Origin: an uncultured Flavobacteriaceae bacterium
GTDB taxonomy: Bacteria; Bacteroidota; Bacteroidia; Flavobacteriales; Flavobacteriaceae
NCBI GenBank assembly: GCA_937936275.1
Contig: CALHCJ010000112.1
Location: forward strand, 1 to 60,282
Reading direction: 5' to 3'
DNA: 60,282 bases
Below the pieces are notes generated by a model that had not been told where the DNA came from, did not search any database, and saw only the letters and a program-made list of their open reading frames with translations. Positions 17,572 to 26,660 of this stretch are shown in pieces (the first letter of the stretch is position 1; every line of letters starts with the position of its first letter). A program made the translations under genes and the position numbers.

Positions 17572-18309
17572 TTAATTTCGCCCGAGTTCATCTGGATATA
17601 GGCATTGTACCGTATCACTTTGCCAAACTTCTTTCGTATCGATATCCATCATAGAAAGTGGTCCTTTGAAGGCAGCTCCGGTATCAAGGTTCCAAACGTT
17701 TGCTTCGTTCCCTGGAACTATCTCAGCCTCAGTTTTGGAAATTGGTGTATGACCAATATAAATTTCTTTATAATGTTTTAATCGTTTAGGATATCGAGAA
17801 TCGTCAGGAGTTAGCTCTGGATTTAATGATTTGACCATTTCCCATAAGGTTCTATCCCAATAAAATGTTTTCTTAAAATATTCGTACTCAACACCTTTCA
17901 GATTCGTAAACCCTGCATGTAAAAAAAGTCGATTTGATTGATCAACATAGTAGTTCTTTAAGTTTTTATAAAACTTTAAATGTTCAGTTACGGTTTCTCT
18001 ACTAGCCTTTGAATACGATGTTTTAGTAGCTCCTCCTCCGTGTTTATGCCACATCGGATTGTCTTTTCCTTTCGTCAACCAATCATAACACAACTCATCA
18101 TGATTTCCACGAATAAAAATACATTGTTGAGTTTCGTTAAGCTTTAAAAGAAAATCAATGGTTTCAACTGCTGTACTCCATCCGTCGACATAATCGCCTA
18201 AAAAAATAAGTTGATCTTCAACTGAGACCTTCGCTCTTAATAGTAGTTGTTCTAAGGCTCTTACTCCCGAATGAATATCCCCAACAACTAGTGTTCTTTT
18301 TTTACTCAT
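17572..18309 (-). CDS. Metallophosphoesterase (calcineurin-like)
   Basis: The ATG at 18309 is chosen (MSKKRTLVVGDIHSG, 245 residues). It overlaps the TGA of the preceding gene as ATGA, and the metal-binding motif comes at the expected distance. Visible motifs are GDIH (10-13), GDYVDG (38-43), GNHDE (68-72), LFLHAGF and YIGHTPI, which together give the two-metal site of PPP-like phosphatases. It probably acts on phosphoproteins or a diadenosine-type nucleotide, which cannot be decided here. The stop-start overlap implies translational coupling to the zinc-ribbon membrane protein and SPFH gene. Confidence 0.9.
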   Translation of the reverse strand: MSKKRTLVVGDIHSGVRALEQLLLRAKVSVEDQLIFLGDYVDGWSTAVETIDFLLKLNETQQCIFIRGNHDELCYDWLTKGKDNPMWHKHGGGATKTSYSKASRETVTEHLKFYKNLKNYYVDQSNRLFLHAGFTNLKGVEYEYFKKTFYWDRTLWEMVKSLNPELTPDDSRYPKRLKHYKEIYIGHTPISKTEAEIVPGNEANVWNLDTGAAFKGPLSMMDIDTKEVWQSDTVQCLYPDELGRN

Positions 18310-19394
18310 TGTGCAAAAATCGCAATTACCACAATGATGACAATGATGAACAGTACCAAAAAGAAAATTTTCCAAAAAGAATAAGGCCTTGCTCCGCTTA
18401 AAGTTCCTGTCTGTCCATTAATGTAGAAGTGATACTCTTTCCCGTTAAAACGATATGAACTGATGTAAACGGGCAGAAGAATGTGTTTGAAAGTCTCATT
18501 AGATAATTTGATATCAGAATGACTTATGCGTTGTGTGTCTCCACCAATATCTCGCCTTATCCAGCTATGGGCAATTTGCTTTGCTTCCTGAAAAGACTGA
18601 TGATGCCCTTCTTTTAGTGACACGGTATATTTCTCGGTAACGAAGCCAGACAGATATTTAGAGTTGAAAACTACCAATTCTTTAGTGTTCCAATATGCAA
18701 TTTTAGATGGAATATCTCTTCTTTTTTTCTGAGATGCATTAATTAAAATATCATCTACAAACCCCTTTACAGAACCTGAAGCAGAAGACCAGCGTGTTTT
18801 ACGTACGCGTTGATTTCGCATTCCATTCTTAGTCTGAACGCGACGATTTTCATAATAATAATCTCCGCGTTGTCCTTGATAAGCTGCAAATAAATTCGCA
18901 TCAAACGTCCAATAAGGAACGTACAGCCCATGAAGACCTTCAGGGTCTAAAGCTGCTCGTCTTAATTTGTTCGGCGCAAACCATAAACCATTAGCCCAAT
19001 TCTTAAAAATGGATTTAGCTTTTTTTGCGTCCAGTTGAAACGGTACTAAAGCTCCAGGAAGAATCCATCCCTCTTTTTCAATATCCTCACGAATTAATGG
19101 TTCACCGCAATAGACACAACTTAACGATTTGTAATTTTCTTCTACATGTTGATTGGCTCCGCAATGCTTACAATTTAGTAAGTCAATCGTGTTGGTGTAT
19201 GCGTTTTCTCCTACAACTTTTAAATAATGTTTTAGTTCTAATTCTTCAAAACTGCTTTTGGTTTGTTCAATAAATTCTTCATAACCGCAGTATTCACATT
19301 TTAACTGATGTGAGCCAGGTTTAAATTTAAGTTCTGCCCCGCAGTTAGCACAGTCCTTTTTATGTTCTGAATTTAAGGTCTCTTGGTTTTGCAT
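18306..19394 (-). CDS. Zinc-ribbon protein with C-terminal membrane anchor
   Basis: This 362-residue protein begins with two zinc ribbons: CANC...CEYC (residues 15-37, separated by GAELKFKPGSHQLK) and CKHC...CVYC (about 76-97). A large beta-rich middle follows (YVPYWTFDANLFAAYQGQRG, a stretch of basic residues, ILLPVYISSYRFNGKEYHFYINGQTG), then a single C-terminal transmembrane helix. Such proteins are sometimes mislabelled as PriA-like helicases, but there is no helicase domain here. It lies 3 bases after the SPFH gene and overlaps the phosphoesterase start by 4 bases. The combination suggests a membrane-associated complex of unknown function. Confidence 0.8.
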   Translation of the reverse strand: MQNQETLNSEHKKDCANCGAELKFKPGSHQLKCEYCGYEEFIEQTKSSFEELELKHYLKVVGENAYTNTIDLLNCKHCGANQHVEENYKSLSCVYCGEPLIREDIEKEGWILPGALVPFQLDAKKAKSIFKNWANGLWFAPNKLRRAALDPEGLHGLYVPYWTFDANLFAAYQGQRGDYYYENRRVQTKNGMRNQRVRKTRWSSASGSVKGFVDDILINASQKKRRDIPSKIAYWNTKELVVFNSKYLSGFVTEKYTVSLKEGHHQSFQEAKQIAHSWIRRDIGGDTQRISHSDIKLSNETFKHILLPVYISSYRFNGKEYHFYINGQTGTLSGARPYSFWKIFFLVLFIIVIIVVIAIFAQ

Positions 19395-19397
19395 TGA

Positions 19398-20528
19398 TTA
19401 GGCAGTAGGCAATGGCGGAGGTGTATTTCCTCCTAAGAAAGGTTTTAATTCTTCTACATCTTTTAAAGCTGTCCAATTTTGCATGCCCTGTTTCCAAACT
19501 AACGAATCTTTATTTACGGTTCGGCTTGCAAACAACTCTTTCAATTTATCAACTGATACTGGCCCCAATTGCTGTCCATTTACAGCGTAGTGATATAGCG
19601 ATTGGTTTGGCATTGGTGGAGGTGTAGTCTGTTGCTGTGTACCAAAAACTTGTTGAGGAGCTTGTGGGTTCATCATACTACCCATCTGTTGTGCGAGTAC
19701 AAAACCCATTCCCATTCCCATCCCGGCACCTGCTGTTCCACCTTCATTTTTAGCAGCCGCTTCCATCGCCTTAGCCGCTTTGAATTGGGCTAGTTTCGTC
19801 ATATCTAATTTATCTAAACGGCTATACTCGAAAATCTCCTTTTTGAGTTCTTCAGGCATGGATACGTTCTCGATATAGAATTTTTCTAGCTCAATACCGA
19901 CTCTACCAAATTCTGGTTGCATTACCTCTTGACAAGTTTCCGAAAGTTCTGAAGTGTTAGCAGCATATAATTCAATAGGAAGATTGGCCTCGCCTACAGT
20001 ATCTGTAAAACGGGTGACTATAAGACTTTTTAAGTGTTCGTTTACCTCATAACTCGTAAAATTTCCATCTGTACCAACAACATCAACCACAAATTTACCT
20101 GGATCATTTATTCGAAAACTATAGGTGCCAAATGCCCGAATTTCGACAAGTCCGAAACGCTCATCGCTCAACATAAAGGGGTTTTTGGTACCCCACTTCT
20201 CGTCTGTAAATAATTTCGTATTCACAAAGTATATTTCGGCCTTAAACGGGCTATCAAAACCATATTTCCATCCTTTTAGTGTGGTTAAAATTGGTAAGTT
20301 TTGAGTGTTTAAATCATAGGTGCCTGGTTTAAACACATCGGCAAGCGTTCCCTCATTAATAAAAACAGCAACCTGCCCCTCACGAACGATTAGTTTTGCA
20401 TTGTTCTTAATCTCATTTTGATAGCGCTCAAAACGGTGAACTATGGTATCATTAGTATTGTCAAGCCATTCAACTATATCAATAAATTCATGACTCAGTT
20501 TCTTTTTAATTTCATCAAATAAGCCCAT
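19398..20528 (-). CDS. SPFH/band-7 domain protein with C-terminal GYF_2 domain
   Basis: This 376-residue protein has an SPFH domain covering about residues 25-215 (IVREGQVAVFINEGTLADVFKPGTYDL, FGTYSFRINDPGKFVVDVVG). A short helical part follows (LDKLDMTKLAQFKAAKAME), then a Gly/Met-rich AGMGMGMGFVLAQQMG segment and a Gln/Pro linker. It ends in a GYF_2 domain (YHYAVNGQQLGPVSVDKLKELF, WKQGMQNWTAL). There is no N-terminal transmembrane helix, so it matches the soluble YdjI/virion-core-like SPFH branch. It heads the operon with the zinc-ribbon and metallophosphoesterase genes, and GYF_2 domains usually bind proline-rich partners. Confidence 0.85.
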   Translation of the reverse strand: MGLFDEIKKKLSHEFIDIVEWLDNTNDTIVHRFERYQNEIKNNAKLIVREGQVAVFINEGTLADVFKPGTYDLNTQNLPILTTLKGWKYGFDSPFKAEIYFVNTKLFTDEKWGTKNPFMLSDERFGLVEIRAFGTYSFRINDPGKFVVDVVGTDGNFTSYEVNEHLKSLIVTRFTDTVGEANLPIELYAANTSELSETCQEVMQPEFGRVGIELEKFYIENVSMPEELKKEIFEYSRLDKLDMTKLAQFKAAKAMEAAAKNEGGTAGAGMGMGMGFVLAQQMGSMMNPQAPQQVFGTQQQTTPPPMPNQSLYHYAVNGQQLGPVSVDKLKELFASRTVNKDSLVWKQGMQNWTALKDVEELKPFLGGNTPPPLPTA

Positions 20529-20705
20529 TGTAAGTGTCTTTAATTAGTTTTTGAAAAGTTAAGAATTTCTTTTAACCGTGCAAAGCTGTATTCTGAACTT
20601 TGTAGGCACGGTCATTTAATTACACGATTATTAAAGTTTTTAAAAACAACTATCCTTTTTTGGCTACTAACTGATTATATTGCATATCTATATTAAAATA
20701 TTTCC

Positions 20706-21668
20706 ATGAGAAGCGTTTATTGTATTGGAGAACTTCTAATTGATTTCGTTGCAGAAAAGCAACGAAGCAATCTATCAAAAGCTCACGAGTTTACTAAGAA
20801 GGCTGGAGGAGCTCCGGCAAACGTGGCATGTGCTATCTCTAGATTAGGAGGAACTAGTAAATTTATTGGGTGTGTCGGTAATGATCCTTTTGGAGATTTT
20901 CTAATGGATACCTTAGAAAAAAATAATGTAGACATTTCTTTGGCACAACGCTCAAAAACCTTTACAACCCTTGCTTTCGTTTCTCTTTCTGAAGAGGGCG
21001 AAAGGGATTTTGTTTTTAGTCGAGGGGCAGATAAACGGCTTGAGTACAATCCTACAATTCGTAAAGATTTTAAAGATAATATTCTTCATTTAGGTGCCGC
21101 AACAGCACTACTGGGTGGTAACTTAGAAAAGGCATACAGCCGTTACTTTTTTGATGCTTTAACAGAGAATGCGTTTATTAGTTTTGATCCTAATTTTAGG
21201 GGAGATCTTTGGCGAGATGATGAGGAAAGTTTCATTAAAAAATGTATCCCCTTCATTCAAAAATCACATTTATGCAAGTTTAGTCTAGAGGAGGCTCAGT
21301 TGCTTTCTGGCAAGAGTGATATAAGCGAATGTTGCAATCATTTGCATGATATGGGCGCCCAAATTATTACGGTTACATTAGGTAGTGACGGAACATTGGT
21401 GAGCAGCTCTAAAGTAAAAGAAACAATTCCAAGCATTAAAGTTAGTCCGGTAGATACAACAGGGGCAGGCGATGCCTTTATTGGTTGTCTGCTGCAGCAA
21501 ATTTCAACACTTCAGAATCCTCATGACATCTTAAATGACACCCACTTATTGTTAAAAATGGTGCAAAATGCAAATAAAGCTGGGGCTATTACAACTACAA
21601 ATTTTGGCGCAATTCCTTCACTTCCCACACGGGAAATGGTTTTTGACTCCTCTGAACCGCATCTTTAG
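20706..21668 (+). CDS. PfkB-family carbohydrate kinase (fructokinase-like)
   Basis: This 320-residue ribokinase-fold sugar kinase carries the first PfkB signature GGAPANVACAISRLGG (about 34-49). The second, VSPVDTTGAGDAFIGCLL, contains the anion hole and the catalytic Asp of the GAGD motif (about 258). N-terminal YCIGELLIDFV is the usual substrate-binding strand. Fructokinase is the closest general label; the sugar is not determined. It is transcribed away from the SPFH operon and converges with the AlbA_2 gene, sharing three bases at the stop codons. Confidence 0.88.
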   Translation: MRSVYCIGELLIDFVAEKQRSNLSKAHEFTKKAGGAPANVACAISRLGGTSKFIGCVGNDPFGDFLMDTLEKNNVDISLAQRSKTFTTLAFVSLSEEGERDFVFSRGADKRLEYNPTIRKDFKDNILHLGAATALLGGNLEKAYSRYFFDALTENAFISFDPNFRGDLWRDDEESFIKKCIPFIQKSHLCKFSLEEAQLLSGKSDISECCNHLHDMGAQIITVTLGSDGTLVSSSKVKETIPSIKVSPVDTTGAGDAFIGCLLQQISTLQNPHDILNDTHLLLKMVQNANKAGAITTTNFGAIPSLPTREMVFDSSEPHL

Positions 21669-22801
21669 TTATATTTTACTTTGCGTAAAATACGTTGTGC
21701 TTCTTTGAGTTTTTGATAGCTCGATTTATCATATCCTTTTAAGAGTCTTTGTGCTCTTTCCATACTTTGTTTTACTTCTTCAAATTCATTGAGATAACAT
21801 ATTAAGTACGTATCTGGCAGATATTTTAAGTCGATTTTTTCTGAAGGGCTCAGACTGATTTTGTTCTCTATTTTCTGTAAAAGGGAATTGTTTGCGTTTA
21901 AGATATGGTATAAAGTTTTTTTATCATACTGTGGCGGTTCGAAAATCAGATTACTCTGCATTTGGTAGGTTCCGTTCTCTGAAAATGTAATAACTACCTT
22001 TTCTAAAGGAAAGTACTTTTGTTTTTTACCTAAGCCAAGTTTTACATATTCAATAGTAGTGAATGAGTGGTCATTGTAGGCTATCATTACCTCATCCAAA
22101 GTGGAATAAAATAATTTAACTTGCTCATTTATGAGCTCAATGTCTACCCGTGAATAGTACAACTCATCTTTAACAATTTTGGTATTCCCAGCCCAACAAA
22201 CTACGAACTGTTCTTTAAAAACTTTGTAGTGACTTTCTAAATCTTTGTGTCGGTTATTGATAAAATCGATAACTCCATCTAAGGTAAGTTCAATATTATT
22301 TCGCGCATGCAATTCAATATTTGATACTGCTTCAGCATTAATATCTTTCAGCTCAATGTCAAATGCCTTTGGCATACTAATACTTCCTTCTCTAAAGAAT
22401 ACCATTCCCCCATAGTATTTCCAAATATTCTTTCGAAGCGCACAAACTTTTCCATTCGATTTGATGGTTACTAAACCCACAACCTTTCCTTCAGGCAGAT
22501 TTGGAAATGGAATATTTTCATAAGAAATTAAAGGAGGATTTTCTAAATAGGCATTTACAAAATTTTGAATTTTGCTGTCGTCAAAAAAGTCTACACCCAC
22601 AATTTTATTATCCTCATCTTCAACACCAATTACAATAAATGAATTGTTCATGGGATTACTGTTTGCCAGTGCACAAACATGCTTCAAAAACTTTGCTTTC
22701 CCTTCTTTTTCACCGATAGCTATAAAGCGCTTTTTGTCATAAAAACTGTTCTCATCATTATGAGCGAGAAGGTTTTTTATCAATAAGCGTTTATTGATCA
22801 T
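21665..22801 (-). CDS. AlbA_2 (Schlafen AAA_4-like) domain protein
   Basis: This 378-residue protein has an N-terminal AlbA_2/divergent AAA-4 domain (about 10-135): KFLKHVCALANSNPMNNSFIVIGVEDEDNKIVGVDFFD and a strand-rich GKVVGLVTIKSNGKVCALRKN. The remainder is a poorly conserved alpha/beta region with a C-terminal basic helix. AlbA_2 domains occur in transcriptional regulators and nucleic-acid-binding proteins, including Schlafen-like nucleases, but no catalytic set can be confirmed. Its start codon overlaps the stop of the short-chain dehydrogenase gene by one base (TAATG), indicating coupling. Confidence 0.75.
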   Translation of the reverse strand: MINKRLLIKNLLAHNDENSFYDKKRFIAIGEKEGKAKFLKHVCALANSNPMNNSFIVIGVEDEDNKIVGVDFFDDSKIQNFVNAYLENPPLISYENIPFPNLPEGKVVGLVTIKSNGKVCALRKNIWKYYGGMVFFREGSISMPKAFDIELKDINAEAVSNIELHARNNIELTLDGVIDFINNRHKDLESHYKVFKEQFVVCWAGNTKIVKDELYYSRVDIELINEQVKLFYSTLDEVMIAYNDHSFTTIEYVKLGLGKKQKYFPLEKVVITFSENGTYQMQSNLIFEPPQYDKKTLYHILNANNSLLQKIENKISLSPSEKIDLKYLPDTYLICYLNEFEEVKQSMERAQRLLKGYDKSSYQKLKEAQRILRKVKYN

Positions 22802-23553
22802 TATACTTTATTGATTATGGTTGAAGATGCCTGTGCCGTTGGCATAACGACCAAATCGGCAATATTAACGTGATAGGGTCTCGTAACCACGAAATGAATA
22901 ATGTCAGCTATATCTTCAGCCTTTAATGCTTGAAAACCTCGATAGACTGTTTGAGCTCGAGCCTCATCTCCTTTAAAGCGAACATTACTAAACTCTGTTT
23001 CAACTAAACCTGGGTTAACTGCACCTACACGTATGCCATGGGCATTCAAATCTATACGCATGCCCTGATTAATTGCATCTACTGCATGTTTGCTCGCACA
23101 ATACACGTTTCCTTTAGGATAAACTTCTTTACCAGCAGTTGAACCAATATTAATGATGTGTCCGCTTTTTCTAGCTACCATTTGGGGTATTATAGCTTTA
23201 GATATATATAGTAACCCCTTTACATTAATATCTAACATCGCATCCCAATCATCAAGACTTCCTTTATCAATCGTATTTAATCCGTGAGCATTTCCTGCGT
23301 TATTCACAAGAATATCAATATTCGAAAACTCGTCAGGTAAGGTCTCCATAGTTTTAGCTATTGCAGATCGATCTCTAACATCAAAGTTTAATGTCAATAC
23401 TTTAGTTAATGGCGAAAGATCTGTTTGCAGTTGATTCAGCCGCTCTTGCCTTCTTCCACACAGAATCAATTGAATTCCATTCGCAGCAAACAATTCAGCA
23501 GTAGCTTTTCCAATTCCGCTGGTAGCTCCTGTAATTAATGCAGTTTTTTTCAT
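22801..23553 (-). CDS. Short-chain dehydrogenase/reductase
   Basis: This 250-residue classical SDR has the cofactor motif TGATSGIGKATA (about 7-18), with an Arg after the second strand (CGRRQERL) favouring NADP. NNAGNA follows, then the catalytic Ser in INIGSTAG and the YxxxK pair in YCASKHAVDAI. It resembles the YdfG type that reduces 3-hydroxy acids or serine-type substrates, though the substrate is undetermined. It sits between the aldo-keto reductase (15-base gap) and AlbA_2 genes, all on the minus strand. Confidence 0.9.
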   Translation of the reverse strand: MKKTALITGATSGIGKATAELFAANGIQLILCGRRQERLNQLQTDLSPLTKVLTLNFDVRDRSAIAKTMETLPDEFSNIDILVNNAGNAHGLNTIDKGSLDDWDAMLDINVKGLLYISKAIIPQMVARKSGHIINIGSTAGKEVYPKGNVYCASKHAVDAINQGMRIDLNAHGIRVGAVNPGLVETEFSNVRFKGDEARAQTVYRGFQALKAEDIADIIHFVVTRPYHVNIADLVVMPTAQASSTIINKV

Positions 23554-23568
23554 TTTACATTGTATAAG

Positions 23569-24447
23569 TTAAGCAACTTCGTGTCCATTACTAGCTTTTA
23601 ATAAAAGAAACCAATCTTCTAGTTCTAGATCGATTTTTGTTGCTTCTAAAGATGTTTTTAAACGCTTCTCGGATGACGTGCCTACAACTGGATAAACCCT
23701 TGCTGGATGTTTCAAAATCCATGCTAAAAGCAGTTGATCTTCCGTAGCATCGTATTTAACAGTCAAAGCGTTCAATACTTTTCCAATACGTTCTGTTTGT
23801 TTGTTATTTTCTCTGAAATAGGACCCTAACGGACTCCAAGACATCATCATCCGCTTGTTCCGCAACCCCTCATTCAAAATGCCATTATTCATTACATCAT
23901 TAGCGGTTAATGAAAACTCTACTTGATTCCCTTTAACAGGCACTTCTGTTTCTAATAAAGCGATCTGAGTTGGATTAAAGTTCGATACTCCAAATTCTTT
24001 TATTTTGCCCTGTTCTACTAATTTTGAAATAGCGGAGGCAATTTCTTCAGCTCGCATTAACGGACTCGGACGATGAAGTAAGAACAAATCAATATAATCT
24101 GTCTGAAGATTTTTTAAAGATTGCTCCGCAGACCAAACGATATATTCTTCTGAATAGTTGTAGTGCTTCACGATATTGAGTCTCGAATCATCGACCATTT
24201 GAATACCACATTTAGTAATCAACTGAATTGAATCTCGCTCTGCACCACTTTCAATTAGGGCTTTTCCGAAATCTGCTTCGGTAGAGTACCCTCCATAAAT
24301 ATCAGCATGATCAAAGGTTGAAATGCCATGTTTCAAGCAAAATTGAATCAAATTGCTCATTTCATTTTTTGAAAAATTTTTGCCCCATTTGCCCCAAGTC
24401 ATGGCACCGGCAATAATCTTTGAATACTGTATTTTATTATTGTTCAT
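23569..24447 (-). CDS. Aldo/keto reductase
   Basis: This 292-residue TIM-barrel NADPH oxidoreductase has the catalytic set visible as FDHADIYGGYSTEADFGKAL (Asp and Tyr), LITKCGI (Lys) and LFLLHRPSP (His). C-terminal VVGTSSEKRL binds the cofactor phosphate. The sequence resembles the YdhF subgroup. It begins a minus-strand run with the SDR and AlbA_2 genes. No consensus promoter with both elements was found in the 267 bases up to the divergent moxR gene, a stretch in which I see no other feature. Confidence 0.9.
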   Translation of the reverse strand: MNNNKIQYSKIIAGAMTWGKWGKNFSKNEMSNLIQFCLKHGISTFDHADIYGGYSTEADFGKALIESGAERDSIQLITKCGIQMVDDSRLNIVKHYNYSEEYIVWSAEQSLKNLQTDYIDLFLLHRPSPLMRAEEIASAISKLVEQGKIKEFGVSNFNPTQIALLETEVPVKGNQVEFSLTANDVMNNGILNEGLRNKRMMMSWSPLGSYFRENNKQTERIGKVLNALTVKYDATEDQLLLAWILKHPARVYPVVGTSSEKRLKTSLEATKIDLELEDWFLLLKASNGHEVA

Positions 24448-24714
24448 AGATTGGTGAAATTAAAAAATTAAAATGGTAATTCTTACAGCGTGGTTTTTTT
24501 CTTAAACTTGCGGAATAATTTCTATAAAACCCACTATTAACTCATAAAACCGCTAATTGAAATTTCAATATCAAGAATACCTTAATATCTTCATAAAAAT
24601 TAGGGGTTTAAACCATTTTTTAACCAATCATTAACAGGGTCTCAATGAATAAATTTTCATTTTGCACAACCATTAAATGACAAACTGATCAATACCAAAA
24701 TTTTATAAAAATAT

Positions 24715-25716
24715 ATGGAAGAAAATACTAATGTTGACATTAGCGCCGTAAATGACAAAATTACTCAAGAAAGTGCTTTTATCGATTTGTTAATCATGGA
24801 GATGAATAAAGTGATTGTTGGTCAAAAACATATGATTGAACGATTACTCATTGGACTATTAGGTCAAGGTCATATCTTGCTCGAAGGGGTGCCAGGTCTC
24901 GCAAAAACTCTGGCGATAAATACGCTTTCAAAGGCTGTGAAGGGCGATTTCAGCCGAATTCAGTTTACTCCCGATCTTTTACCCGCTGATGTTGTTGGCA
25001 CGATGATTTACAACATGAAAGTAAATGACTTTTCTATAAAAAAAGGACCAATTTTTGCCAATTTTGTTTTGGCGGATGAGATTAACCGTGCACCCGCAAA
25101 AGTACAATCAGCACTACTAGAGGCTATGCAAGAAAAACAAGTGACAATTGGTGACGAAACTTTTGTTTTAGACAAACCATTTTTGGTAATGGCGACTCAA
25201 AATCCGGTAGAACAGGAAGGTACCTATCCACTTCCTGAAGCACAGGTCGATCGTTTTATGTTAAAAACGGTTATAGATTACCCGAAGATGAATGAAGAGC
25301 AGATGATCATGCGTCAAAATTTAAAAGGCGCCTATGATCAAGTAAAACCCGTAGTTAGCTTAAAACAAATTTTAAGTGCACAGCAAGCAGTTCGTGAGGT
25401 TTACATGGATGAAAAAATAGAGAAATACATCCTAGACATTGTTTTCGCTACTCGATATCCTGAGAAATATAACCTTGAAAATTTAAAGCCTTTAATAAGT
25501 TTTGGTGCTTCCCCACGTGGTAGTATCAATTTAGGTACGGCTGCCAAATGTTATGCTTTTATCAAGAGGAGAGGGTATGTTGTGCCTGAAGATGTACGTG
25601 CGGTAGTGCATGATGTTCTGCGTCATAGAATTGGTATTACTTACGAGGCTGAAGCAGAAAATATAACTTCCGAAGAAATCATTAACAAAATAGTTAATGA
25701 GATTGAAGTGCCCTAA
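24715..25716 (+). CDS. MoxR-family AAA ATPase, first gene of the Bat operon
   Basis: This 333-residue ATPase has Walker A LLEGVPGLAKT (about 55-65), Walker B FVLADEINRAPAKVQSALLEAM, sensor 1 MATQNPVEQEGTYPLPEAQVDRF and a C-terminal lid (SFGASPRGSINL). MoxR proteins act as chaperones with VWA-domain partners, which here follow as DUF58, BatA and BatB. The order MoxR-DUF58-membrane protein-BatA-BatB-BatC-BatD-BatE is the standard Bacteroidota aerotolerance operon. Confidence 0.95.
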   Translation: MEENTNVDISAVNDKITQESAFIDLLIMEMNKVIVGQKHMIERLLIGLLGQGHILLEGVPGLAKTLAINTLSKAVKGDFSRIQFTPDLLPADVVGTMIYNMKVNDFSIKKGPIFANFVLADEINRAPAKVQSALLEAMQEKQVTIGDETFVLDKPFLVMATQNPVEQEGTYPLPEAQVDRFMLKTVIDYPKMNEEQMIMRQNLKGAYDQVKPVVSLKQILSAQQAVREVYMDEKIEKYILDIVFATRYPEKYNLENLKPLISFGASPRGSINLGTAAKCYAFIKRRGYVVPEDVRAVVHDVLRHRIGITYEAEAENITSEEIINKIVNEIEVP

Positions 25717-25793
25717 ATGAGAGTTTGCAGTTGCGGTTGGTATAAAACGTCCCGTAACAAATTCCCTACTACTGAATACTGCTAACGAAACAC

Positions 25794-26660
25794 ATGGATA
25801 CTAAAGAATTACTTAAAAAAGTACGCAAGATCGAGATAAAGACTCGTCGTCTTTCCGATCATATTTTTGGTGGGGAATATCACTCTACCTTCAAAGGCCG
25901 CGGTATGACTTTCAGCGAGGTTCGACAGTATCAATTTGGTGATGATGTTCGAAGTATTGATTGGAATGTTACTGCACGTTACAATGAACCGTATGTAAAG
26001 GTTTTTGAAGAAGAACGCGAATTAACGATGATGCTCATGGTGGATGTGAGTGGTTCTGAACTCTTTGGAACAACCAATCAATTTAAAAAAGATGTTATAA
26101 CTGAAATCTCAGCGACCCTAGCTTTTTCAGCATTGCAAAATAATGACAAGGCGGGCTTAATACTCTTCTCCGACGAGGTTGAACTTTTCATACCTCCTAA
26201 AAAAGGTAAGAGCCATGTACTTCGCATTATTCGCGAGCTATTAGAATTTAAACCTCAAAGTAATAAGACCGATATTGCCGGAGCCATGAAATATTTGACC
26301 AATGTAATGAAGAAAAAAGCTATTGTTTTTGTGCTATCTGATTTCATTGCAGAAGATTATGAGCGAACGATGAAAATAGTGGGCAACAAACATGATGTTA
26401 CTGGTATTCGAATTTATGATGAGCGAGAGGAATCTATTCCTAATTTAGGAATGGTACAAATGCAAGATGCCGAAACAGGTGCGATACAGCTGATAAACAC
26501 CCAATCTAAAAGTGTACGTAATTCTTATGGGAAATATCATATCGACAGGGTTGATTATTTTAAGAATACATTTACAAAGTCTGGCTGTGGTGTAATTGAT
26601 TGTAGAGTTGATGAAAGCTACGTGAAAAAATTACTAGGTTACTTTAAGCGAAGAGGTTAA
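25794..26660 (+). CDS. DUF58 protein (VWA-like)
   Basis: This 288-residue protein has the DUF58 signature YHSTFKGRGMTFSEVRQYQFGDDVRSIDWNVTARYNEPYVKVF (about 27-69). A VWA-like domain follows in which MLMVDVSGSELFGT keeps the DxSxS metal site. It is expected to work with MoxR on envelope or stress functions. Its last A-base overlaps the start of the next gene (TAATG), showing tight coupling within the Bat operon. Confidence 0.93.
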   Translation: MDTKELLKKVRKIEIKTRRLSDHIFGGEYHSTFKGRGMTFSEVRQYQFGDDVRSIDWNVTARYNEPYVKVFEEERELTMMLMVDVSGSELFGTTNQFKKDVITEISATLAFSALQNNDKAGLILFSDEVELFIPPKKGKSHVLRIIRELLEFKPQSNKTDIAGAMKYLTNVMKKKAIVFVLSDFIAEDYERTMKIVGNKHDVTGIRIYDEREESIPNLGMVQMQDAETGAIQLINTQSKSVRNSYGKYHIDRVDYFKNTFTKSGCGVIDCRVDESYVKKLLGYFKRRG

